Positions 47,201 to 59,200 of a stretch of 64,000 bases of DNA are shown piece after piece (the first letter of the stretch is position 1; each line of letters begins with the position of its first letter). Location: positions 1,594,403 to 1,658,402 of the forward strand of contig NW_006499705.1 in NCBI RefSeq assembly GCF_000471905.2, written 5' to 3'. The notes beneath the pieces were generated by a model. That model had not been told where the DNA came from and did no database searches. It saw nothing but the letters and a program-made list of their open reading frames with translations. Source of the DNA: Amborella trichopoda (lineage: Eukaryota; Streptophyta; Magnoliopsida; Amborellales; Amborellaceae). The position numbers were made by a program, and so were the translations under genes.

Positions 47201-50200
47201 TGGCATGCATGTCCAACACAGAATCAGAGTATGTGGACTGTTGTGCAACATTACATGAGGGCATATGACTCATGAGGATCTTCCAAAGCTTGGGGATCAC
47301 ATTGAGTGCTTGAGAGCTTGCAAGCGTGTTTTTATGACAACACAATGGCACTGGCTTTTGCAAAGGATCTTGGGATCAAAGTAAGACATAGCATGTAGGG
47401 ATTGGATATCGCTACGGGTGAGGTGTCATTTAGAGGAAAGAGATAGTCATGACCTATATTCCCTTTAGCAGGATGGTAGCCATGACTAAGCTTATAGCTT
47501 GAGTGAAGTATAGGACTCATGTTATTGCAGTTTGTTCAATGCAAATACCCATGATTTGAATGCACATTCGCACTTGCGCACTAGGACATGTGTTAATTGT
47601 GAGATAAATCATTGGAAGGTTTGGTCCATTTTCTTGCACGTTGTTGACCACCCTCAATGTTGGGGATATTATAGGATGAGACACACACATGTTGTGAGAG
47701 TATCACCTCGATGAGAAGTCAAGATGAGATTCCATGGTTGGGAATCTGCATGATCCATCTGGCGTCCCATCGGATCATGTAGCCTATTTGATAGTTAGGT
47801 TGGGGATGTTTAGGTTAGTTGCTTGGGTGCAAGCCAAGGGTGCATTTTGAGGGGATGCGAAACTGTGATTGAGTTAAGACCTGCATGATGTAAATTCAAC
47901 ATAGATCCTAGTGTTGTTTAGCATTTGCACGATATCATGTGATTCATCCCACACGTGCTTAACGAGACTTCCATTACTTTATATAATGGTGTATATGGCC
48001 CTTATAGATCTTGAGACTATATTAGGAAGGGGCGACTTGATGTTGCTACTTTAACATACCATTCCCATGATCATGTGTGTTTGGCTGGGTAGGACTGGGG
48101 CTAGGAATAGTCGGGCCAAAGGAAAATAATAGTGCAACCAGGGGAAGAGGCATCACGCTATGATTGGGCCCCCAGAGAACTATGACACGTCTTTGGCAAC
48201 TATTTGGTGTTACACTGAGAATGTTCTTCTGCTAAAATGTTTTAGGAACTATATTATAATATAATATTATAATATTATTTGCAAATAAATTTCTTGGCTT
48301 ACATGTAAATGAGGTTCTATAGGATGAGTTAGAGTGGGAGGGTACGTAGGGGTTGAGCAGTCTCCTTGAATACACGGCTCATGTTATATTAGTTGGGATA
48401 CTCAATCTGGTGTGGCTAAGAGAGTTAAGGGCAGATTGGAGTAATTTTTTATTTAGAGAAGAGGGTTTTTTTTTTTTTTGAATATAGAGTAATTGCTGCT
48501 CTTGGGGCAATGACGCAGCTACTGAGGTGTTCCATGTTAGTTTTAATGGAAAACTTAATGTGGTTCTCTAAGGAGAGATGCAGTTTGCTCTTTAATGTCT
48601 CACGGTTCATTTCACTATACAGCGCATGGAAGAGTTCTGGCTTTGAGATGTATCATGGATTGATGATGAGGGATTGACAGGTATATGTGCACTCTCTAAC
48701 AAGTAGGATTTATTGTTTTTTGGGTCGACCCCTTGTGGGTGGAGAAGCCAATTGATATTTGATACATTCTCCAAGTTAGAGAGAGAAAGATAGGATCCCA
48801 TGTAATAAGGCATTCTATTTAGAGATAAAGGTGGTTATAAGGAATCACATAAAATTTGGAAAACATATCCACTTAGGAGAAATGTTGGATTCTTTCTATG
48901 CAAGGAGACTTTTAAAAAGAGAAAAGTAGAAAGATTCTTTTGGGAGAAAAAGAGGGCCTCACATGCCACCTAAAGGACCTCTCTAGTTTTCTCTAAGAAA
49001 GACCCACATTTTCTATCTTTTCTTTTTGGTTTTCTTTACCAGGAAATCCTAGAATGAGACGAGTACCACCCGAATTGGCGAATGGGCGAGAAGTCTTAGG
49101 TCATTCCATCAAAGGCTCGGGGATTTGAACCGTGTAAATTGTGCTTTTAGCACTCATAATTAAAAATGGGCATGAGTTTGTGGTCATCAATCTCTCTACT
49201 TGGAGGAACCACGCGCGAAAGGAAGGAGAGATCAACACCAACCGCAAGACGTTAATTGGAATCGGAAAAGGTATGCGACCTTTATCCAAACTTATATTTT
49301 TGTGTCTTTGCGCATTTGGATTCGTCAGATGAATCATAACTGTACTCCCCAAAGTCAATACCTCTGGGGTTAATACAATTTGAAGACATTTCTGAAGTTG
49401 CCTACAGTTCTCTTGGGATTTTTTATCTTTTTCTTTTGTACCAATGATGGTTCCCTTAATCAGCTAAAACAGTGAAAGAGAAAGCATTTACGCCTTTACA
49501 TCATTAAAACAAGAAAAGATCATCACTGAGCAGATCAACAGCCTATAATCCATATGTTGTTGGAAATTCATCAATTCAAGAAGTGTTGTGAGCCTCCATA
49601 ATTACTGAACTATGTCACCGTTAAACTAAACCATAAAAAAAAAACTGAATTATGTTTGATTAACAAAGACAAAAGTTATTGTGAGCTTTCTGTATTTGTT
49701 TTATTTCGCGTATATTTACTGTAGCCAACTTAATTGATGTTTATCATGTGATGCTGGTCTTCATTATTTCACATATGAAGATTTCCACACTACTTTTTAT
49801 TCTATACATTTTGTTTGTTCTTCACATTTTTATTTGCATGATACTATCGGCTAACCACTTTCTAGATATTTCAATAAAATACTTTAAACTGGGTTGCTGT
49901 TCATTATCGATGTGTTCATGTCCATGACAGTGGTGCCAAAAATGCAGAATGGATATTGCAAGATACAGGCTCCATCACCTTTTGGAAGATTATTCCGGGT
50001 CTTCTTTTCAGTTATCTTATTTCGGGAGAGGAAAAAATTCAGCCTTTGAATCTGAAGGAGATGTTGATGCCTTGGATGGTAAACTAAAGACAGAAGGACG
50101 CTACTACTGCACAAAATACATGACTTTAGAAAGGCATAAGGATTTGAAGCATGTACGAGTTCTGGCTCTAGAGAAATTGCCCTTAGTTCCTGGAGACTTC

Positions 50201-53200
50201 ATTCCTCTTATTGTGTCAAAGGCTACATATGATGAGAATGACAATGGGTTGACAGAGAAAGCAGGAGTTGAGGAGTCATGGGAAGATGAAGTGATTCGAA
50301 AAACTAAGGAATTCAACAAAATGTCGAGGGATTTTCCTCACGATGAGAAAGTCTGGATGGCTTTTGCTGATTTCCAGGTATGTCTCTTCCCCTCACTCTC
50401 ATCCGGCTTTTGTTAGAAGAATTTCAACAAAACCCTTCATGGGAGCATTTGTTTGTCATGAGTCATTTGGATTATTCTCCTTAACCATTAATTGCTAGTT
50501 TTGAAGACTAGCATACTATAGTGCATTGGTTTATCACTGCCAATGAAATTATGGACAGGACAATGATGACGTTACCCCCATTGTCCTGTTCCAGTGGTTC
50601 TTACTCTTCATGTCTGTACTTTGTAAGTTCCCATTGTCCATTGGATTACAATGTCTTGGTTAATTGTTTTCTTCATCACCACCCCGCCCCTATCACTAAC
50701 TAAGTGGCTTGCTCATTGTGCGTTTAATGGGTTCATTTTTCTTCTAATGTTCAGGACAAGATTGCAAGTACTCAATCTAAAAAAGGAGCTCGCTTGCAAG
50801 TGCTTGAGAAGAAGATTAGTATTCTGGAAAAGGCCATGGAGTTAAATCCTGATAATGAGGATCTTTTGATTTGTCTTATGAAAGCTTATCAAAGTAGAGA
50901 CAGCACTGCAGTACTTGTTGAAAGATGGGAAAGAACCCTTGTTCAACATTCTGATAGTTGCAAATTATGGAAGGAATTCATTCACTTCTGTCTAGGGGAT
51001 TTCTCCAGGTTTAAAGTCTCCTACTTGAGGAAAATATACAGTCATGCTGTCAGGGCTCTATCCTCAGCATTTGGGAGGCTATGTGGGCAGGTCCTCTATT
51101 TTACTAGTTTTCTTTATTATGGACCATGTTTTACTCTTATTTGTTGATAATTGCCATTCTATTAATTGGCCTTTCATCTTTCTTTTTTCTGGTGTTATCA
51201 ATTCTGATATTATTATTTAGGGATGTTTTATTAAGGAGTCATTGTCAGTTGAGGTCCGAAATTATTGACATTTGAGTGGTAGAGGTTCCTATTGTCTATT
51301 AAAATTATTGTTGTCTGTAGAGTGAAAAGATTCTACTTGCATTTCCTTTCTATTGCATGTATTAATAGACTTAGGTTGTTCTTGTGGTGACCATCAGTTG
51401 GGCAAGGCTTTGAGTTTGAAACTGTGTTGTATGTCTGCTTTGTTTATATATTTAATGACATTCTTTGATCTTACACATTCTAGCACTGGCTCCAAGAGCA
51501 AGTAATGTAGCGTGAACATATAAGCTGTAATATTTTCTTTATGGTTGTGTTTTATTTTCTCCTTGAGACAATATTTTTTCATTTTTCTACTTATTTTACT
51601 GCCTGCAGATTGATGATATGGCTAAAACGGGTTCAGTTGCCAGTGAACTTACCCAACTTGAGACGGGTCTGGTCGACATATTTGTTAGCCTTTGCAGGTT
51701 TGAGTGGCAAACTGGTCACCAAGAGTTGGCAACAGGATTATTTCAAGCTCTGATTGAGTATAATCTGTTTTGCCCCTCCTTACTTTTAACTGAAAATAGT
51801 AAGCAAAGGCTGTTTGAGCACTTCTGGAATGGTGATGGTGCACGAGTTGGAGAAGATGGAGCTCTTGGTTGGTCAGCGTGGCTGGAGACAGAGGAGGAAA
51901 ACAGACAAAAGGCCATTGCCACTGAGGTCTCTTTTCAGGACACTGAAAAGGGAGGGTGGACAGGTTGGTCAGAGCCTTTATCTAGGGTTTCTGAAAATAG
52001 TGGAATGAATCAATATACCGAGGAAAATAATGCAATTGATGAGGGGAATGTTGAGGAGGATATGCCAGAAAATATTGATGAAGAAGATGAGATGGCATCT
52101 TTGATGGAAAAGCTTGGTATGGGCATAAATGCCGATGCTGATGTTGAGATTAAAGATACGACTGTTTGGATGAAGTGGTCTGAAGAAGAGACTGCAAGGT
52201 GCAGTGGGCAATGGATGCCTGTGCGAGAGAAATCTGGTACACCTTTTTGCAAATATTATAGACTCATAATTTTGCTGTTTCTGTATTTTCAGTTTCTTTG
52301 CATCCGTTAGTTCTCATGCTTTATAAAAATCATTTCTTCTTGCATGATAATACTTCATGGATATTATTGATCTTATGTTACAGTTATGTGGCTTTGGCTG
52401 CTTATTAATTTTCTCCATGTTTTTATCATTTTATATTCACTTAAGGCATGGACATGTATCCTATGTGACTCTAGGCATATACTCTTGGGCTTCGTGAATT
52501 TCCTTACATATTATGAAGGCCAGTTTGGATGACAATTAATTTTATCTAGAATATAGACTATATTATCTGAAATTAATGTACTTTGGATAATATTATTTTA
52601 TTAGTATTTTGGTACATGTATTGTATTATATATAATATTTTGATTATTTAACTCTTTTTTTTTTTGGCTATTTTCAGCCTTTTTTTAGCTATTTCTGGAT
52701 ATAAACATGTGGCTTTTAGCAGATTACTTTGTATAGAGTAAAAAGAGTTTTTCAAAAAGTTAAACTTACATCTAAAACTACTTGTAAGTTTATCTTAGAT
52801 AACTTTATCAAACACATTGCCAAACAACAGAGAATTCATTATCACGATTAATTTATTGAAAAATAGTGAATTATTAGTGCTAATGGGCACATCCAAACAT
52901 ACCCTGGAAGTACACTTTAATGTGAAGATCTTCAGGGAACCATTTGGGGCATCGTTCAATTAAATTATTGATGGTGAGGGAGACAATGAGACCCACAATG
53001 GGTTCATTTCATGTCGTAGTAGGTCCCTCTATCTCTCCGTTATGATCCATCATTTCAGTGAATAATGATGACCCAATGGACTATGGTTTTTCTGTTTTCT
53101 GTTGATTAACTGTATACTTTTCCTTTGCTTAATGGACGAGCCTGAAGGTGTACTGCAAATGCTCGTTTTAGTTTGTTTGGACTGGCTGGATCAATAAGAT

Positions 53201-56200
53201 GATGTCTTGGCATCTTCTTGATGCCATCCGCCTTATTATTTACCTATTAGCATTTTTTGTTTTTTTTTTATGAATTGTTTTACCTATTAACAGAATTCCA
53301 TAATCAATGAAAGAAAAAGATAATCTTGACCGCTTTTGACTACTACTCAAATGGATGGATCACCATGAAATCCTCTTATCACTTGCGGAATCATAGTTAT
53401 CCATCTGCCCTTCACTTAGTTTATCTCTTTGGTTTTGCATTTATTGTTTTGTTGCTCCACAAAAGTATTTAATTTTGTTGAATTGCAGACAACAATGATG
53501 AAGCACAACTCTCAAGGGAAGTTTTGTTTGAAGATGTGAGTGACTACCTTTTCTCACTCAGCTCTGAGGAATCACGTTATTATTTGCTGTCTCATTTCAT
53601 TGACTTTTTTGGGGGGCCCATTTCCCAATGGTTGGTAGTTGTCTATCTTCTATCATATGTTTCTGATGTCTTGTTGCTTACTTTATTGTTAAATAATTGT
53701 TCTGTTCTTTTTTTTTGGATAATTATAATAGTACACTTCTTGAGCATAAACCCATTGTAATTTGAGACATTAGTGTAGTTATGCTTCTTTGAGCATATTG
53801 AATTTGTTTCCTGGAGCCTGAATTACCTTGTAACCTTCGGATTGTCGTTTTTTATTATTAAATAAGAAATTATCTTAATGGAGACGTGATCTCTATGTCA
53901 TGATTTAGTTTTTGGAGCTATTTTTTATCTCTATCCTGGCTCTGTGTGTTTGCTTGTTCTGGGCATGGCTATTTATATGCATGTCAAAGCTTTAAAGGCT
54001 TTTTCTTTTCTTTTTTAAATTTCAGGAGCTGCAGTAATAGTCCTTGTGGGATTGAAAAACTTCTAAGTTTAGAAGGATTACCGGAATCTCTACTTTCAGA
54101 ATTGCATAAATTTCAAGTAGCTGTAGACGAGAAAGGCAGTAGTTTCATGGGGATCAATTCAGATTGCAGCTTGAATGAAATTTCTGGAAGACCTGACCAT
54201 CTGAAATTTCTTCGAAATGCAATTCTCCTTTGTATAAAAGTTTTCCCTCGTAATTATGTTATGGAAGAAGCCCTATTGAATACAGAAGGGCTTCTTGAAA
54301 CAAGAACAACTTCTGATACCAGCATAATTGCAAACTCACGAACTTTAGCCAAGTCTCTCCTGAAAAAGGACCGCCAGGTATATTGCCCATATGTCATTGT
54401 CATTTTCTATTATTTTTTTAGTTAGTTTCAAGTTGATTTATTTTATTTTATTCTGCTTATGCGAATGTTTGTGCCATAGATATCAACCTCGTAATGGAGG
54501 TATGTTTACACATTTGATGTACCAGTGTTTAGAAACATAGGATCAGACAGGAGGGAGGTTCGAGTCGGCCTGCAGAGTCCCGAGTCTGACTGGTCAAGAG
54601 CCAGACCACCTACACTAGTTTTTTTTAAAGACCCACAGAGTCAGTGAAGACTCAGATCAGGCTCGGATCATGAAAGGGATCATCTGGAACCAGTAGGGTG
54701 CCAGTTCCAAGTGAAACGTGAAAGTCCAAATCAGACTCGCTAGAGTTTTTAAACACTGGCATGAATGTGCAAACACGTGCACACATCTTTTATCTGTGCA
54801 GATTTATTGTCAAATTTGGATACAAGTGAGGCAAATGCAATGGCTGATGAATAAACAAGCAAAATTAAAGGATTGGATTTTAGGCCAACTTACTATGAGA
54901 CTCATTGCTTGTAGTTTTGTTTTCTCATGTTATATGAATTCAGCATCACACAGAAAACAAATATTCAATGGTTGATTATAAAAACTAATAGCCATACAGT
55001 AAATATGGGAAAAGATTAAATGATCTAGCCTGACCACCTAATTTTGGTGGTCTAGCCTCCAAAAACATAGTTATGGGTATTTTTTGATGTGAAAATTTGT
55101 AGATCATCTTTGAACAATTGCCCCCCCCCCCCCAAAAAAAAAGCTTTTTAGCTCTTGAAGATCCTTGTTGTTCCTCAAATGGGCAGTCCATTGTCAACTT
55201 TCAAGCAGGTTTGAGTTGGCGCATCTTCTAGGCTGCAAATCAGTTTTTTTATTTTTTATTGTTTAATTATATGTGGATTGTTGACTAAAGATGATTAGAA
55301 AATTTTCAGATAAAAAATGTCCCCCTGATAATGCATTTTGGGGGCACAACCATGTGTAATAGGTGGGGGTTGGGGGGGGGGACCTAATATGCACTCAATG
55401 CATATTAGAGTGCATTTATGATCTTCTTAGCTTTTCCTCTTTGCTAATGCTACTTCATTATAATTGCATCAATTCTGTGCAACCTCATCCCAACATATTT
55501 GTTCTTTTACCTTGTCTATAAAGCTTAAAATTTTCTGAAGCTTTTTCTTGCATTTTTATGAATCTTATTTCATTTTTCTTTGGAATCACACTAATTTTTT
55601 AAAGGTCTAGGTTTTGTATTTATTCACTAGTCTTTCTGAACTGTCAGTAGTCTTGAACATTTTTTTTTTATATATATATTTTAGTAGTTGAATTTTGAAT
55701 AATGTGAGAAAATCTTTTATGCGATAATGATTTTTTTTGGATTGATAACTATATCATAAATGAGTGCTTCCGAATACGTTATTTCAAAACATGGGGATGG
55801 ACTTGGTTTAGTTTTAATGCTTCTCGGAATTTTCTGAATAGGATTTATTATTATGTGGAGTCTATGCACGAAGAGAAGCGAGTTCTGGAAACATTGATGT
55901 TGCAAGGAAAATTTTCGACATGGCCTTATCTTCTATTAAGGGGCTTTCTTCGGTAAGACTTGTTAGTTCTTTGGTGCTCTTTGCATATAGATATATACCC
56001 CCTCAACTTGATAAAGATTAAATTTAAGGTGCAGGTTTATTTTTGTTGTTGTCCTTGGTCTTTCGAAGATATCGTCAATTTTCTGGAAGCACATGGTTGT
56101 GCCCACTAAGGTTCTGAATGCTATATTTGAAACTCCTGCAAAGAAACAAAAAGAAAATCAGGAAATACACGAGATGACAGAGTGATCATGTGAGAACTCC

Positions 56201-59200
56201 TAAGCATTAGTGTTACAGAACTTCTATATATAAATTTTGTCATTCCATCTATTTATTACTGCATGCAAAGTCAGTGTATCCCTGGTAATGAGGGAATCAA
56301 TGTGTTGGTAAATTGTCATGTTTTTGTTGAAAGTGAGGAAAGTCTCTATTGAAGGAAAGCGAATTTCATCTGTCGCGTTATAATCCAGAATCTGTGGAAG
56401 TGTTTATTCATGGTAATTATAGGAGTTTTGGAGAGTTTTAAGTGATTCAACTTCCTGTTGCAAATAAATTCTCTCTGAATTTTTTCTCTGAAAGTTTGCC
56501 TGCATGTTTGTCGTTTCGTCTTTGCTTATAAATTATATTCGTGAGCCATGAAATATGATCTGCTTTTTGAGTTTATCAACATGAAGCCAAATTGACATTT
56601 TGATTTTCTGGAAACCAATTGGAAACTGGAACACAGGTCAAACTAAAAAGTGATGTGGCCAGTCCAGTCCAGTCCAATCTGGTTCAACCACGAGTTAATC
56701 AGTTTGTACCATTTTAATGGAATAAATTAAAACATGCAAAAAAATGTTTATTTGCAGGTTTTCCAATAAAACCAGCCTGGGACCTGGTTTAATCCAGTTC
56801 AGTTCTGTGTTTTAAAGAAAAACAGGGTCTTTAATAAACTGGACAGGCTGTGGTTTGGGGCCAGGTTTAAATGGGTTTTAAACCATTGCTGGAAACCTTG
56901 TTTATCACTGCAATGATAGTAGACACCTTATATCCTTCTTGGGGTTGGTCTATCCGACAAAATTATAATTCTTCTTTTCTGTTTCATGAAAAATTACTCG
57001 AGCAGGACCTTCAGTCGAGTGTTCCCCTTTTGTACTTATGGTATGCAGAGATGGAGCTTGCACACAGTTATGCAGGAGATGGTTACAATTCTTTATCACA
57101 ACAGCGTGCAATACATATTCTATCCTGCTTGGGAAGTGGTATTGAGTACATAGCTTTTAAGTGTGAAGTTTCAAATGTACAGCTTTTGAGAGCGCGCCAG
57201 GGATATAAGCAACAACTAAAAAACTTGCGATCTGTTTGGGCTCGTGGAGATATAAAGGAGTCATCCACTGCTCTTGTGTGTTCGGCTGCCTTATTTGAAC
57301 GTTTGACCTCCGGTTGGACTGCTGCTCACAGAATTTATGAGGAAGCTTTGTCTATGGCCCTTCCAGGTTCTTACGAAATATATGTTTTCACTTCTTTGAA
57401 TTTTTATTTTAAGAAGAGCACAACCTGGTATCAATTTATGACAATAATAATGGGAAAAAGTCAAATAAGAACAATTGAAACATGCGGCAAAATTATTCTT
57501 TTGACGAATGGTTTATCTTCAGTAGTTTAACTACATAGATATCGTGATGATCATGATTTTTTATTTTTCAATCTCCATGCTTTCACATGGCAGATCTGCC
57601 CTGCCAGTTGTATGTTGTTATTTGCATGTTTGTTGATTCTTCTTGTGGATGGATTTCATGCGACCTCCATGTCCTTTTCATTTGTATACATGTTAACACT
57701 TAACTTTGGTGTCTTTGTAGTTCTGTGAGTGTTTACATATGCCACACAAAAATCTTTCATACTTATGTATGCTGCTATTGATGAATGACATATCTACCCC
57801 CTATTTCTTTCAATCTTTTGTTCTATCTTCTCAGATAATACATTGTTGAGATTGGCCTAGACTTTGGATCATTTTTTTTGCAACTATTGCCTCTTCCTAT
57901 TCACTGAGTTGTCATCTATAGCATGTTTCGGCATTTTATTTACTTTGCATACTTCTTTTTTGTATACTAGTTCAACAAGATGCATTTTGTTTTCATTAAT
58001 AATAACATGGTCTATGAACAACTTGTTGGTGCCTGTTATTCGCGAAATAACAAGGAGCTATGACATGTTGTTTAATTGTTTGCCTTACTCCTATTGACAT
58101 TAGTTATTCCCTTGGTAATTTTTTAGTTGATCGTTATGCTATTACGTTCATCTTTTCCTGGTACAATATTTTTATCTTGAGCTAAGGATTCGTTCATATT
58201 GGCCCATTTTGCTTCATTTCATCTGCAGATTTAACATTAAATAGTATCCACAGTTTTACCCTTGCTTCTCTAGCACAAGAAGGTTTTACTGAATGTTGCT
58301 TTGGTTACTGGGTATTGAAAATTGCATTTTATTTTATTTTTTTGTATATTATCCTTGTTGTAGGAAAAAGTAACTGTCTCTTTTAATGCTTTTGTTTGTC
58401 CCTTTTTTTGCCAAGGTTTAACCATTTGACTCATTATGTTCAATAACAGGGAGGAGAAGCCAAAATCTTCAACTGGAATCCTTGTTCGTTCACTTCACCT
58501 CTATGTATCAAAAGAACTTGAAGCTTTCAAACTTCTCAAAATCATGGGAAATTATGCTGCAAGGATTGCAGTTGTACCCGTACAATCCTAAAATTTTTGC
58601 AGCAATGATGGAAGTAGCCCGTCTCTACACGGTTCCTAACAAGATTAGACGGATACTTGATCAATATATTCATGAGTAAGGACTTCATTTCCTTACTTTT
58701 TTCATTCATTGAAAGAAGAATAGTCATTGGAGATCAATAATATTTTAGTAAAGTGTGGTGTTTTGTTGTTTGTTTGCACCATGTTCAATTTGGTTTCTGC
58801 ATCTTTAAATTTTCACCAACTTTTTTTTATTTCTATCAATTTAGGTTTGCTCAGGTGTTTCTGGGGCAGGATTTGCACATGTTCTCCTTGTGGGGTAATT
58901 AATGAAAGATTATCGGTGTACATTATTGTCTAGGCACTTGTCAAGCTAGGATTTATCAGTAAGGAGTGGATTGGTCATAAAAAACATAGGAATTTGAAGG
59001 CTCAGTGTTGGGCCTTTAAGAGATTGCAATTTATGACTCTATTGAGACTGCAGTGGGAGCACAATTTAAGGGTTTAGTGGTCTCTCTTGAACTTGATTTG
59101 ATCCTTCTCAAAATCATAACATTTCACTAAACTTTTGGGTGAGGCATGAGTGAAAAGTACGTTGGCGCGGTTGTTTTTGGGATGGAAATGCTGTCCTTTT

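Larger units (their letters stand above)
36014..49947 (+). other. NRDE2 intron 1 (13.9 kb, repeat-filled)
   Basis: The donor GTATGT follows TTTACAA and the acceptor AAAATGCAG precedes AATGGATATT. The join restores a lysine codon (AA|A) and the motif LYKMDIARY. The intron holds, in order: an inverted-repeat arm, a copia element, a TRIM-like element, a decayed second copia and the second inverted arm. 36014-36460 and 49340-49947 look like ordinary T-rich intron. Confidence 0.88.
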
